64,000 bases of DNA, taken from the NCBI GenBank assembly GCA_047601145.1, contig JASGJW010000001.1, positions 1,240,001 to 1,304,000 of the forward strand. Direction: 5' to 3'. Source of the stretch: UBA7672 sp047601145 (GTDB lineage: Bacteria > Pseudomonadota > Alphaproteobacteria > Caulobacterales > Hyphomonadaceae). The notes under the pieces are model-generated. The model saw only the letters and a list, made by a program, of their open reading frames with translations, did no database searches and was not told the origin of the DNA. Shown here piece by piece: positions 1 through 9,288 of this stretch (the first letter of the stretch is position 1; each line of letters opens with the position of its first letter). The position numbers and the translations under genes are program-made.

Positions 1-2
1 AT

Positions 3-380
3 GGCGCCCGCATTGTCCTGCCGCGTGTCGAGGGCGGGGGCATGATGACGTTCCGCGACGCCTCGCCCGCGACGCTTGAGGCCGGGCCGTTCGGCCTCAC
101 CCAGCCTTCCGAGAAAGCCGAGATCGTGCGCCCGAACCTCGTGCTCACGCCGCTGCTGGCGTTCGACGCTCGCGGGCGCCGCCTCGGCTATGGCAAGGGC
201 CATTATGATCGCGCCGTGACACAGCTGCGCGCGACCGGCCGCGTCTTCTATCTCGGCCTCGCCTACGCCCAGCAGCAGGTCGACGCCGTGCCGGTCGAAA
301 AGCACGACGTGCTCCTCGACTGGGTTGAAACGCCGCTCAACTCCGTGCCGCTATTCCTCGGCCGGGCGATCGCGCGCTGA
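3..380 (+). CDS. 5-formyltetrahydrofolate cyclo-ligase, C-terminal part (5' end outside window)
   Basis: The C-terminal 125 residues of 5-formyl-THF cyclo-ligase, a cytoplasmic enzyme that uses ATP to convert 5-formyl-THF into 5,10-methenyl-THF in one-carbon metabolism. The frame is open to the window edge and the family is about 190 residues, so the N-terminus lies outside. The signature loop GYGKGHYDR (about residues 62-70 of the visible part) is intact and is preceded by the conserved stretch RPNLVLTPLLAFD. The next gene (opgH) is convergent and ends 13 bases downstream. The family call is secure; the start cannot be seen. Confidence 0.9.
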   Translation, partial: GARIVLPRVEGGGMMTFRDASPATLEAGPFGLTQPSEKAEIVRPNLVLTPLLAFDARGRRLGYGKGHYDRAVTQLRATGRVFYLGLAYAQQQVDAVPVEKHDVLLDWVETPLNSVPLFLGRAIAR

Positions 381-393
381 TTACTTCCGGATT

Positions 394-2436
394 CTAGAGA
401 TCGCCGCTGCGACGGACCGCGTTCGGCTGCTGCAGGCGGCGGACGCGGCGCATGGCGCGGCGAACGACGACGCCAACCCGCTGCATGGACCGTCCACGCG
501 TTTGCGGCGCCAGACGGCGAACTTCGGTCGTCCCGCGCGCCGCAAGCCGTTCCGCGCTGCGGACGATATCGGGCTGGTTGAGATCTTCCGGCGTCGCATA
601 GAGCCGCCAGGACATCGATCCCTTGCGCGCCACGCCAGAGACCTGCCGCGCGATCAGCGGCGCGAACAGCATCACCATGGCCATCGGCAGGTTCTGCAAC
701 ATAAAGCTCGGCGAGATCGCGAACGATGCCAGCAGCAGGCACATGCCGAAGATCATGTGCTGCAAGTAGTGCCGCATCAGGTCGCTCCACGAGAAGCCGT
801 TGCGGTCACGCACCTGCGGACGCCAGCCGCCATCGACGCCCATCAGGGTCGAAAGGATCGAACCGGCATGGTTCATCATGATGATCGGGGCCAGCAGCGT
901 GGTCATCGCCAGGTCGCAGACGACGGCGACGAGGAAGCGTGGCGACCGGTTCCAGCCTGGCAGCTTGTTGACGGACCAGAGGACGATCGCCAGCCATTTT
1001 GGCGATGTCAGCACGACGGCCGAAATCAGCAGTAACCGAAGACTTGCAGTAGGATCGGCGTTCGCGGCGGCAATGGTCTCGGTATCGAAGAACTTGGCGT
1101 TGGCGGCGATCAGCACGCCCACCACGACGAGGCTCAGCCAGAGCAGGCCGGAGACATAGCCCATCAGGCCGGCGCCGATATGGACCTTGTTGAGCCAGTC
1201 GAAGCCCTTGGCGAAGAGAATCTGGATCTGCTGGATGTTGCCCTGCGCCCAGCGGCGATCGCGTGCGGCGAGATCGACCACGGTCGGCGGAGCTTCCTCG
1301 TAGCTGCCGATGATGTCACCCGCAATTTCGACGCGCCATCCCGCGCGGCGGAGCAGGGCGGCTTCCACGAAGTCATGGCTCAGGATCTTGCCGCCGAGCG
1401 GCTCCTTGCCCGGCAGGTCCGGCAGGGAGGCATGCGCTGCAAACGGGGCAAGGCGGATGATGGCGTTGTGGCCCCAGAAATTGCCTGCGCCGCCCGACCA
1501 CCAGGTGAGGCCGGCGCCGAACAGGCCGCCATGCACACGCAGCGCAAGCTGCTGGCAGCGCGCCGAATAGGTGCGTGCGCCGACGATGATCGGCAGCGAC
1601 TGGATCAGGGCCGTGCGCGGCCGTGCGTCCATGCGGCGCACCAGCTCCAGCATTGCCTCCGGCGACACGAACGAGTCGGCGTCGAGCTCGAGCATGTACT
1701 CGTAGCGGCCGCCCCAGCGCTGGACGAAATCGTTGATGTTGCCCTGCTTCTTCTGGGTGTTCTCGCGGCGGCGGCGATACCAGAACGGCTCGTCAGGCCG
1801 GCGGCGCATCAGGTCCTGGATTGCCTGTTCCTCGATCTCGGCGAGGGCGGGGTCCATCGTATCGCTAATGAAAAAGACCTCGAAGCCCTTCTCGGCGCCG
1901 AGGTCTTTCAACGAGTCCCACATCGCCTCTGCGGCGGCGATCACCTTCGACGGCTTCTCCTGGTAGAGCGCGATGATGATGGCGGTGAGGTTGCCCTTGG
2001 TCGGAAGTTCCTTCGACGGGGCGGGCGCCTTGGGCGAAGCGAGCAGAACGATCGTGCCGGCGACACCCGTGAAAGCTGCGATCGAGAGATAGCAGAAGTT
2101 GGCGGCGAAAAGGATGACGGCCGTCCACTCAAGCGGGTTCACTCCGCCGGCGGAGAAAGTCGAGAGCATTGCCTGGGCCGCGAGGGTCGTGACCGTTAGC
2201 GAGCAGGCGAAAATGACGAGGAAGCGCCAGCGGCCGTCCGACTCGCGCTCCGGCTTCGAGCGGCGCGTGGAAAGGGGCTGAGCAGGCATATCGAGCCGTT
2301 GCTCGGGCGGACGGCGGGCAAATCCGGTATCACAGCCATAGGCAAAGGAGTGGCGTGAAGTGGTTGTGGGAATACCGGTGACACTCTGTTGGGCGACGCC
2401 TTCCGGCCCCGCTCCATCGATCTTCAATGACTGCAC
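394..2436 (-). CDS. opgH: glucans biosynthesis glucosyltransferase OpgH (MdoH)
   Basis: A polytopic inner-membrane GT2 glucosyltransferase that makes the beta-1,2-linked backbone of osmoregulated periplasmic glucans from UDP-glucose. The visible signs are a conserved N-terminal PPEQRLDMPAQPL segment, two transmembrane segments, a GT2 core with ELDADS (about residues 252-254 for the acidic cluster) and RRWAQGN (about 394-400, QxxRW-type), then several C-terminal membrane segments. I chose the GTG at 2436 because AAGGGG lies 9 bases upstream and it keeps the conserved PPE..L.MP motif. A GTG at 2523 would add 29 residues and an ATG at 2289 would cut into that motif. No opgG partner lies beside it in this window. 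Confidence 0.88.
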   Translation of the reverse strand: MQSLKIDGAGPEGVAQQSVTGIPTTTSRHSFAYGCDTGFARRPPEQRLDMPAQPLSTRRSKPERESDGRWRFLVIFACSLTVTTLAAQAMLSTFSAGGVNPLEWTAVILFAANFCYLSIAAFTGVAGTIVLLASPKAPAPSKELPTKGNLTAIIIALYQEKPSKVIAAAEAMWDSLKDLGAEKGFEVFFISDTMDPALAEIEEQAIQDLMRRRPDEPFWYRRRRENTQKKQGNINDFVQRWGGRYEYMLELDADSFVSPEAMLELVRRMDARPRTALIQSLPIIVGARTYSARCQQLALRVHGGLFGAGLTWWSGGAGNFWGHNAIIRLAPFAAHASLPDLPGKEPLGGKILSHDFVEAALLRRAGWRVEIAGDIIGSYEEAPPTVVDLAARDRRWAQGNIQQIQILFAKGFDWLNKVHIGAGLMGYVSGLLWLSLVVVGVLIAANAKFFDTETIAAANADPTASLRLLLISAVVLTSPKWLAIVLWSVNKLPGWNRSPRFLVAVVCDLAMTTLLAPIIMMNHAGSILSTLMGVDGGWRPQVRDRNGFSWSDLMRHYLQHMIFGMCLLLASFAISPSFMLQNLPMAMVMLFAPLIARQVSGVARKGSMSWRLYATPEDLNQPDIVRSAERLAARGTTEVRRLAPQTRGRSMQRVGVVVRRAMRRVRRLQQPNAVRRSGDL

Positions 2437-2717
2437 GCGCGAGCACCCCTTGAGACAAGTGCGCGAAAGGCCGGAGTGCCGTACCGGACCTCTAGCTCCC
2501 CTGCGGGACGAAGGCCGTTCCACTTAGGGATATCGACCATACCCGGCGGCGCTATAGCACGGGTTGGGGGGAATTGGGCCATACCCCGAGGTGCAAAAGG
2601 GGAAAACGCCGAAGAATTAATCACTTGACTCCTCCCGCACTGTCGATCCCCCTCCCGGCGTCCGGTCTTGCCCTGATTTTCAGGGAAAAAACAGGCTGTT
2701 TCCGAAATCCGGTCTGG

Positions 2718-4910
2718 TCATCCCGGACCCGGATTGGGCCCCGTGATCTGCCCCGGAGAGGGTGGGGCCTGCGCCGGCGCATCGATCACCAGGTGCTGGA
2801 TGAAGAACTCCATCATCCGCGTCTGCTCGACGCCGGTATGACCCTTGTCAGGTCCCACCTGCACCTCGAAGCTTTTCCCTGCGGCCTGCAGGGCCTTGAT
2901 CAGCTGCAGCGTGTTCTTCGGATGAACGTTATCGTCCGAGGTGCCGTAGTAGAGCAGGAGGTCGCCCGTCAGCTGGTTGGCGTAGGTCAGGACGGCCGCA
3001 CGGTCATAGGCGTCAGTGTCCGTCTGCGGCAGGCCAAGATGGCGTTCCGAATAGGCGGTGTCGTAAAGCCGGTAGTCGGTCACCGGCGAGCTGGCCGAGG
3101 CCGCCTGCACGACATCCGGAAAGCGCAGCACCATCGTCGCCGCGACCGTGCCGCCATACGACGTGCCATAGACGCCGACCCGGTGGCGATCGACATAGGG
3201 CCGCGTCCACAGCGAGCGGATGCCCGCCGCGAAGTCGTCCATCTCGACGATGCCCAGCTGCTTGTAGGCGGCATCCGTCGTCTTGCGCCCCATGCCGGCG
3301 TTGGTGCGGGCGTCCAGCTTCAGCAGCAGGAAGCCGTACTCGGCCAGCGCGCTGGGTGTAGCAAAGTTTTCGTTGAGACCACTGGACGATGGGCCGCCAT
3401 AGACGCTCAGCAGCACGGGATAGCTTTTCGCCGGATCGAAGTTTGACGGGAATTGCAGCAGGCCATGCAGCCGCGTCTTGCCGTCGGCCGCCGTGAACGT
3501 GAAGAGCTCCGCAGGCTTGAGCTTGAGAGCCTCGAACCTTGAGACATCGCTGGTTGCGATCCCGGCGACCTGCCTGCCCTCGAAGTCGCGAAGGACGGAA
3601 ACCGGCGCCCTGTCATGCGTCTGCGCGACATCGACGAAATATGCCCCGTCCGGAGAAACGTCGACGCGATGCGTAAGAGCCGGATCGGTCAACCGCTTGT
3701 CGCCGGAACCGTCGAGGCGCACCCGATGGAGCTGCACCAGCATGTGGTTCGCGCCCGATCGCGCCGTGTACCACAGCCATCCGGCCTTCTCGTCCACCTT
3801 CGCGATGTCGACCACATCGAACCCACCGCGCGTGATCCGCGCCAGCTGCTTTCCCGACAGGTCGTAGAGATAGAGGTTGCGGAAATCCGTCCGCTCCGAC
3901 GTCCAGATGAAGCGTTTGCCGTCTTCGAGGAAACGCGGCGCTGCCGCCTGCGCCCAGGATTGCGGGCGGCTTTCCTTCACAATGGAGCGGCACTTGCCGG
4001 TGAAGGGCGAGCAGGCTGCAAGGTCCTGTGTCTTCTGCAGCCGGTCGGCCCGCCGCACGAGGATTTCCGACCCGTCCTTGAGCCATTGCGCGGCCCAGAT
4101 GTAATGGCCGATCACATCGTCGCCGAACGGCGCGCCGCCACGGACGTCCATCGTCGTGGTCACGCCAGTGACGATGTCATAGACTAGGAGGTCCGCGACA
4201 GGATTGGGTCGGCCTGGATGCGGGTAAGCCTCGGTCAGCACGGTCGAGAACATCTGCGTCTGGTCGAGCGTGACGAAATAGTCCTCTACCTTCGTCTCGT
4301 CATAGCGCATCCACGCCAGCTTCTTGCCGTCCGGGGACCACCACACGGGCTGCGCGACGCTGAACTCCTCGAGATAGACATAGCTGCCGACGCCATGGCG
4401 GATCCGCGCGGTCTCGCCGCCGTCCGTGGTGATCTGCTTCTCAGCGCCCGTGTCGATGGAAGCCAGCCAGATATTCTGACCGCGCGAAATCGCGCGCATC
4501 TTGCCATCGGGCGAGATGACGTCTGCATCCTTGCCGCGCCCGCGCGCCAGCAGAAGCCCGCCGGAAGCAACGGGCGCTGGTGAAAGCGATGCGTCCTTGC
4601 GTTCGGGGGTATGGATCGACGTCACGTTTGGAGCGATCGCCACCGGCGACAGTGTCGCGACATCGAACCGCCAGCGCTGGGGGCCGATCGAGTACTCGAA
4701 CGACTTCGAATCCGCCGACCACAGCGCCGTTATCGCGCCAGACTTCACCGCGGAGGAGATCTGCGGTGTCATCTCCGCCCACTGCTCATAGCCTGGCATC
4801 GTGCGGATGCGTGACTGGGCGGTCGCCTGCGGCGCCAGCACCGCGAGCGCTGCGGCAAGCGAGGCCAGACACCGGATCATCCCCACGCGTATCGAGCCAA
4901 TATGCATCAT
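2718..4910 (-). CDS. S9 family peptidase, dipeptidyl peptidase IV type, exported
   Basis: A 730-residue serine peptidase that removes N-terminal Xaa-Pro/Xaa-Ala dipeptides. The N-terminal half resembles the DPP-IV beta-propeller (EYSIGPQRWRFD, YLEEFSV, WWSPDGKKLAW). The C-terminal alpha/beta-hydrolase domain has nucleophile Ser584 in GTSYGG, Asp659 in GTSDDNVH and His691 in DKGHTG. A hydrophobic leader ending ATAQ suggests Sec export to the periplasm. The start at 4910 (ATG ATG CAT) sits beside GAGGG; an ATG at 4880 just before the leader is an alternative. The gene is divergent from the MFS transporter, consistent with peptide scavenging plus transport, though the transporter's substrate is unknown. 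Confidence 0.9.
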   Translation of the reverse strand: MMHIGSIRVGMIRCLASLAAALAVLAPQATAQSRIRTMPGYEQWAEMTPQISSAVKSGAITALWSADSKSFEYSIGPQRWRFDVATLSPVAIAPNVTSIHTPERKDASLSPAPVASGGLLLARGRGKDADVISPDGKMRAISRGQNIWLASIDTGAEKQITTDGGETARIRHGVGSYVYLEEFSVAQPVWWSPDGKKLAWMRYDETKVEDYFVTLDQTQMFSTVLTEAYPHPGRPNPVADLLVYDIVTGVTTTMDVRGGAPFGDDVIGHYIWAAQWLKDGSEILVRRADRLQKTQDLAACSPFTGKCRSIVKESRPQSWAQAAAPRFLEDGKRFIWTSERTDFRNLYLYDLSGKQLARITRGGFDVVDIAKVDEKAGWLWYTARSGANHMLVQLHRVRLDGSGDKRLTDPALTHRVDVSPDGAYFVDVAQTHDRAPVSVLRDFEGRQVAGIATSDVSRFEALKLKPAELFTFTAADGKTRLHGLLQFPSNFDPAKSYPVLLSVYGGPSSSGLNENFATPSALAEYGFLLLKLDARTNAGMGRKTTDAAYKQLGIVEMDDFAAGIRSLWTRPYVDRHRVGVYGTSYGGTVAATMVLRFPDVVQAASASSPVTDYRLYDTAYSERHLGLPQTDTDAYDRAAVLTYANQLTGDLLLYYGTSDDNVHPKNTLQLIKALQAAGKSFEVQVGPDKGHTGVEQTRMMEFFIQHLVIDAPAQAPPSPGQITGPNPGPG

Positions 4911-5059
4911 CCCTCGTTTCCTGCGGCCGTCGTCCGATGACCCCGCCGCCAGTCTAGGTTTCAGCCGCAGCCAAGGCGAGCCCCCGGACATCGGAACACG
5001 CCATCCGCGGCCAACACGTCAGCTTGAGCAGAATCGCAGTCGGCCCTATTCCCAAATCA

Positions 5060-6373
5060 ATGGACCCGACGCCCGGACCCGACATTTCGCGCCCTGATCG
5101 GCGCGGCGCCTTCCTGCTGCTGTTCTTCTGCCTTTTGGCGGTGGGGGCAGGGAACACGATGCTCACCTCCGCCGTGCTGCCGCCGCTCACGCGCGAACTC
5201 AAACTGCCTGACTGGACGGCCGGCGCGATCTTCTCGCTCTCGGCCGCCATCTGGGTGGTTACCGCCCCTTACTGGGGTGGCAAGTCCAACGCCTGGGGCA
5301 GGCGCAGGGTCGCCGCCATTGGCATGTTCGGTTTTGCGGCGTCCATGTTCTTCTTCGCGCTCTCGGCGATGGCCGCGCTGCTCGGCTGGATCACCGGCTG
5401 GGTCTTGGTCTTCATCCTGCTGCTCACCGCCCGCACGCTGTTCGGCGTCTTCGGCTCGGCCACTAACCCGGCCGCGCAGGCTTACGTCGCCGACCGCACC
5501 ACGCGTGAAGAGCGGATGGACGAGATAGCGACGCTTACCTCCGGCTTCACCCTTGGCCAGATGGCCGGCCCCGCCGCCGCCGCCGCGCTCATCTCCGCTG
5601 GCGCACTGCTGTCGCCCACCATCGGCCTCCTGGCGCCGGTGGTGATAATCACCGTGATCGCCTCCGCCATCGGCCTGCTCATCCTGCTGAAACTGCCGGA
5701 GCACCGCACGCCGCGCGCCGATGCCGGCATCACGCGCTCAGGCACGAAGGGCCTGTGGCGTCAGCCAAACATCTTCCCCTACCTGCTTTACGCCGTCGGC
5801 CTGTCGCTCGCGATCGGCGTGCTCAGCCAGACATTCCCCTATGCGATCATGGACCGGATGCACGTAGAGGGCGCAGCCTCCGCGCAATACACCGGCCCCG
5901 CCATGACCATGGGCGCCATGGCGACGCTGATTTCGCAGCTTGTCCTGATCCCGCGCATGAAACTGCCGATCCGGTCGCTGATGGTCTATGGCGCGATAAT
6001 GATGGCGATGTCCTCGCTGTTCATGGTGTGGGCGCAAGACTTTGCACTGTTCGCATTCGCCCAGATCATGTTCGGCTTCGGCCAGGGCTTCGGACGTCCC
6101 GGCTTCTCCGCCGGCGCCTCGCTTGCCGCCACGCATGACCAGCAGGGCGACGTTGCCGGTCTCATCACCGCCGCCAACGGCATGGGCTTTGTCGTCTCGC
6201 CCTTCTTCGGCCTCTGGATGTACGAGAACGTCTCGAGCGAGGCGCCCTTCATCTTCTGCGCCGTCCTCGTCGTTGCGATCGCGATCTACGCCTTCTTCAC
6301 GGCCAGGGGCGGCGAGACCGGCAAGACCAAGGCGGTTGCTGACGCCGTCGCGAAAGACAGTACGCCGGAATAG
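5060..6373 (+). CDS. MFS transporter
   Basis: A 437-residue major facilitator superfamily permease of the inner membrane with about 12 hydrophobic segments. The loop 2-3 motif A is recognisable as GGKSNAWGRRRV. The C-terminal half has the usual second bundle (GFGQGFGRPGFSAGAS, MGFVVSPFFGLWMYE). An ATG start at 5060 is preferred over an upstream in-frame TTG at 5024; neither has a clear Shine-Dalgarno sequence. It is transcribed away from the DPP-IV-like peptidase and converges on a small membrane protein gene. The substrate cannot be inferred; the family resembles multidrug or metabolite exporters. Confidence 0.85.
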   Translation: MDPTPGPDISRPDRRGAFLLLFFCLLAVGAGNTMLTSAVLPPLTRELKLPDWTAGAIFSLSAAIWVVTAPYWGGKSNAWGRRRVAAIGMFGFAASMFFFALSAMAALLGWITGWVLVFILLLTARTLFGVFGSATNPAAQAYVADRTTREERMDEIATLTSGFTLGQMAGPAAAAALISAGALLSPTIGLLAPVVIITVIASAIGLLILLKLPEHRTPRADAGITRSGTKGLWRQPNIFPYLLYAVGLSLAIGVLSQTFPYAIMDRMHVEGAASAQYTGPAMTMGAMATLISQLVLIPRMKLPIRSLMVYGAIMMAMSSLFMVWAQDFALFAFAQIMFGFGQGFGRPGFSAGASLAATHDQQGDVAGLITAANGMGFVVSPFFGLWMYENVSSEAPFIFCAVLVVAIAIYAFFTARGGETGKTKAVADAVAKDSTPE

Positions 6374-6383
6374 ACAATGAAAA

Positions 6384-6411
6384 CCGCACCGGATCGCTCC
6401 GGCGCGGCTTC
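6384..6411 (-). terminator. rho-independent terminator for the 6436-6708 gene
   Basis: Two 10-base arms (6384-6393 and 6398-6407) enclose a tetraloop. Read on the minus strand the stem pairs fully, with one G-U wobble, and is followed by TTTTC. On the plus strand one A-C mismatch and no T-run make it weaker. Confidence 0.6.
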
Positions 6412-6435
6412 CCTCTCAGACCTGTCGCGGAAGGT

Positions 6436-6708
6436 TCAGCCCGGAGGCGGCGCAGCCGGGGCCGGTTGCGGCGCAGGCGCGGGTTGCGGGATGTTGCGGG
6501 CGGCGTCCTTGGCGCTGTCGCCGATCTTGTCGGCTGCATCGCCAATGCTGTCAGCCGCTCGCTCGATGGCGGTGTCGCTGGAGGTGCGGTGCGTCTGTCC
6601 ATTGTAGAACATCCACCCCAGCACCCCGACGGCCACGATCAATGCGCCGATCGCGAAATAGAGGAAGCCATTGCCGCTTCCACTGCTGCTGCCTTGCTCA
6701 GTAGCCAT
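6436..6708 (-). CDS. small single-pass membrane protein, function unknown
   Basis: A 90-residue protein not recognised as a named family. After a Ser/Gly-rich N-terminus there is one strong membrane segment (about residues 15-34, FLYFAIGALIVAVGVLGWMF). Then comes an amphipathic stretch with repeated A-A-D-x-I-G-D motifs (ADSIGDAADKIGDSAKDAA), and a Pro/Ala-rich tail. The start at 6708 has GGGAG six bases upstream. The repeats resemble apolipoprotein-like or YtxH-like helices, which would place the C-terminal domain along the membrane; this is inference. It lies between the MFS gene (convergent) and a lytic transglycosylase. Confidence 0.65.
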   Translation of the reverse strand: MATEQGSSSGSGNGFLYFAIGALIVAVGVLGWMFYNGQTHRTSSDTAIERAADSIGDAADKIGDSAKDAARNIPQPAPAPQPAPAAPPPG

Positions 6709-6787
6709 CACTCACTCCCATGAATTTGCGGGAGTCGAACGTGCCTATCCTGTGCTTGTTCCGATGGATCTTCAGCCGCCGTTCGCG

Positions 6788-8122
6788 TCAGCTTTCGTTC
6801 GCGGCGGTCGTGACGGCAGTCAGCATCTCCATCGTCGGGAAGCCGTCGGCCACGAGCGCCTTTGCCTTCTGGAACTTCTGCAGCGCCCCGCGCGTGCCGC
6901 GTCCGATGATCCCGTCGACCGCTCCGGCGCTGTAGCCCAGCTTGTTGAGCCCGGTTTGCAGGTCCTTCGCCTGTTGTTGCGTCAGCATCACCATGCCCAT
7001 CGGCCATGGCCGCGAAAGATCAGGCCGCCCCGCCAGGCGATCCGCAAGCAGGCCGATCGCCAGCGCATAGCTGTCGGCGTTGTTGTACTTCTTGATGACG
7101 TAGAAATTGTCGAACAACAGGAAGGCTGGGCCGTACGAGCCTGCCGGCAGGAACAGTTCCGCGTTCAGCACGTCCGTATCCGCGAACGCCGGCGCCATCA
7201 GCGGCGTGAGCCCTGCTGCCTTCCAGGCGCCAACCGTCAGCTTGCGCCCGTCGCCCATCGAATAGTCGAAGCCATCCGGGAGCTTTGTCTCGACAGCCCA
7301 GGGCTGTCCCTTCTTCCATCCCATCCTGGTGAGATAGTTGGCGGCGGAGGCGAGCGCATCGCCCGCGTTGGTCCAGAGATCTTCCTTGCCGTCGCCGTCA
7401 TAGTCCTGCCCGTGCGCCAGCATGGTCGAAGGCATGAATTGCGTCTGGCCAAGCGCGCCGGCGTAGGACGCCTTGCGGAACTGGTCGCGGGTCGCTGCGC
7501 CATTGTCGATCAGCTTCATGATGGCGAGGAGTTCGCCTTCGTTGAAATCCTTGCGCCGGCCCGTCGCCGCCTGGCTCGCCAGGACGCGCGGGGCGTCATC
7601 CTTGCCGATATTGGCGCCATAGGCCGACTCCATCCCCCAGATCGCCGCCACGATTTCGCGCGGCGTTGCGTAGTTGGCCTCGACCGCATCGAAGATCGTC
7701 TGGTTTGCAGAGAGCTTGGCCTGGCCATTTGCGATCCGCGTCGCGTTCACGGCAGTGGTCGCATAATCCCAGATCGGTTTCACGAACTCGGCCTGGTTGT
7801 CGAACGACTGAACCTGCGCGGTCTCCTCGACCGGCACGAGCCCTTCGAGCACCGACCTCACGATCGTGTCTTTCTGTCCGATCGTTTCCGCCTTGGCTGC
7901 GAACTGGTCGCGCCAGGCGTCGAATGAAGTGCTGCCCGATGAGGCGAACCCGAAGGCGGTGGTGGCCGGCGGCGTCGCACCGGTTCCGGTAGATCCAGGC
8001 GAGGACGGCGTTCCCGGCGCCGGGGCGGGAGTGTGGCCTGCCGTTTTCGTGCTTTCACACGCGGCGAGCGAGAGGCCCATGACCACGCCTGCGATAGCCC
8101 AGCGGAAGGAGCGGACCGGCAT
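6788..8122 (-). CDS. lytic murein transglycosylase (MltB type) with C-terminal peptidoglycan-binding domain, lipoprotein
   Basis: A 444-residue envelope enzyme that cleaves the MurNAc-GlcNAc bond to give 1,6-anhydro ends. The signal peptide ends in lipobox LSLAAC. The SLT_2-type catalytic core includes the likely catalytic Glu in GMESAYGANIG, followed by GALGQTQFMPST and DYDGDGKEDLW. A PG_binding_1 domain closes the protein (LGYSAGAVDGIIGRGTR). The start at 8122 has GGAGG nine bases upstream; an upstream ATG at 8152 would put extra residues before the signal peptide. It is transcribed away from bL36. Confidence 0.9.
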   Translation of the reverse strand: MPVRSFRWAIAGVVMGLSLAACESTKTAGHTPAPAPGTPSSPGSTGTGATPPATTAFGFASSGSTSFDAWRDQFAAKAETIGQKDTIVRSVLEGLVPVEETAQVQSFDNQAEFVKPIWDYATTAVNATRIANGQAKLSANQTIFDAVEANYATPREIVAAIWGMESAYGANIGKDDAPRVLASQAATGRRKDFNEGELLAIMKLIDNGAATRDQFRKASYAGALGQTQFMPSTMLAHGQDYDGDGKEDLWTNAGDALASAANYLTRMGWKKGQPWAVETKLPDGFDYSMGDGRKLTVGAWKAAGLTPLMAPAFADTDVLNAELFLPAGSYGPAFLLFDNFYVIKKYNNADSYALAIGLLADRLAGRPDLSRPWPMGMVMLTQQQAKDLQTGLNKLGYSAGAVDGIIGRGTRGALQKFQKAKALVADGFPTMEMLTAVTTAANES

Positions 8123-8208
8123 CGTTTTCAGCCTCCAGCGACCCATCGCCACTTTACCACGGCTAACCGCGACAAACTGGCTGGATTTTCATGAATGGCG
8201 CCCGAACG

Positions 8209-8223
8209 TTAAGGCCAATTTAC
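8209..8223. promoter_or_regulatory. CtrA-like box (TTAA-N7-TTAC)
   Basis: TTAA at 8209-8212 and TTAC at 8220-8223 are separated by 7 bases, one base off the CtrA consensus TTAA-N7-TTAA. It lies in the divergent gap between the lytic transglycosylase and bL36 genes. The match is short and could be chance. Confidence 0.3.
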
Positions 8224-8328
8224 GTCTGTCCCCGGGCATCATGCGGGCTTGCCGGGGTTCCGGTTGACAGCCGGACCCCGCTCCGTTAAGTGCCCCGCTC
8301 CCGCAATTACCAGACAGCCGTTGGCCCC

Positions 8329-8454
8329 ATGAAAGTCCGTTCCTCGCTGAAATCGCTGAAGGGCCGCCACCGCGACTGCAAGGTCGTTCGCCGCAAGGGC
8401 CGGGTGTACGTCATCAACAAGACGGACCCGCGCTTCAAGGCGAAGCAGGGCTAA
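8329..8454 (+). CDS. rpmJ: 50S ribosomal protein bL36
   Basis: A 41-residue ribosomal protein of the large subunit, read directly from the DNA (begins MKVRSSLKSLKGRHRDCK, ends KTDPRFKAKQG). It matches the alphaproteobacterial L36 form, which lacks the four-residue zinc ribbon; only one Cys (residue 17) is present. Its length is normal for the family. It stands alone between a lytic transglycosylase (divergent) and a TPR lipoprotein rather than in a ribosomal operon, which is common in this class. Confidence 0.95.
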   Translation: MKVRSSLKSLKGRHRDCKVVRRKGRVYVINKTDPRFKAKQG

Positions 8455-8542
8455 CCAGCTCAAGTTCAATTGAAGCCGCGCGCCGCTGTTCCAGCGGTAG
8501 CGAACGCTTGCCCGCCTGTTCCGGCCCTTCCATAGTGGGCCG

Positions 8543-9175
8543 ATGTTCCGCCTGTCCCTCGCCCTTGCCGCCGTCCTCGCGCTCAGCGCCTGCGACAAGT
8601 CCTTTTCGCCGGGCAAGGCGGAAGGCGACGCCGCCGCCAAGCCGAAGGAACTCGCCCAGTCTGAAAAGCCGGTCGATGACCCGCGCAAGGCGCTGGAAAA
8701 CCTGAGCCAGGACCTGCTCGACAAGCTCAAGACCACCGAAACCGACGAGGAAGCCGCCTCGATCGAGGAAGAGGTCTGGGACGCCTGGCTTGTTTCCGGC
8801 AGCCCGACGGTCGACGTGCTGATGAAGCGCGGCCTCGAATACCAGCAGGAACAGGATCTCGAAGGCGCCCGCGATGCCTTCGACCGCGTGATCGCCCTCA
8901 AGCCCGACTACGCGGAAGGGTGGAACCGTCGCGCCGTGCTGTTCTTCAACGACGGCAAGTATGACGAAGCGATTGCCGATCTCGAATCCGCGCTCACTTA
9001 CGAGCCCCGCCATTTCGGTGCGTGGATCGGTCTCGCAATGATCTTCGAATCCATCGACCGGCCCGACGCCGCTCTCCGTGCGTATGAAAAGGCGCTGGCG
9101 ATCCATCCGCATGCCCAAGCCGCGGTGCAGGGCAAGAAGCGCCTCGACAAGGTCGTCAACGGTAGCGCTCTCTGA
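8543..9175 (+). CDS. TPR-repeat lipoprotein
   Basis: A 210-residue predicted lipoprotein with a signal peptide ending in lipobox LSAC (Cys17). A charged linker and helix follow (about 30-85), then three tetratricopeptide-like repeats (about 90-190: GLEYQQEQDLEGARDAFDRV, NRRAVLFFNDGKYDEAIADL, GLAMIFESIDRPDAALRAY). TPRs usually scaffold protein complexes, so a periplasmic assembly or adaptor role is plausible but not shown. It lies between rpmJ and gapR, all on the same strand. Confidence 0.82.
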   Translation: MFRLSLALAAVLALSACDKSFSPGKAEGDAAAKPKELAQSEKPVDDPRKALENLSQDLLDKLKTTETDEEAASIEEEVWDAWLVSGSPTVDVLMKRGLEYQQEQDLEGARDAFDRVIALKPDYAEGWNRRAVLFFNDGKYDEAIADLESALTYEPRHFGAWIGLAMIFESIDRPDAALRAYEKALAIHPHAQAAVQGKKRLDKVVNGSAL

Positions 9176-9288
9176 TCTTGTAACTCACAGGCTGATGCAC
9201 AGGGAATCCCGCCCTGCGACGCCCGTGTCATTGGATGCTTCCCTTCGCCCGGCTAGTGTGATCGCGAAACGCTTACGGGAGCTCTCAC

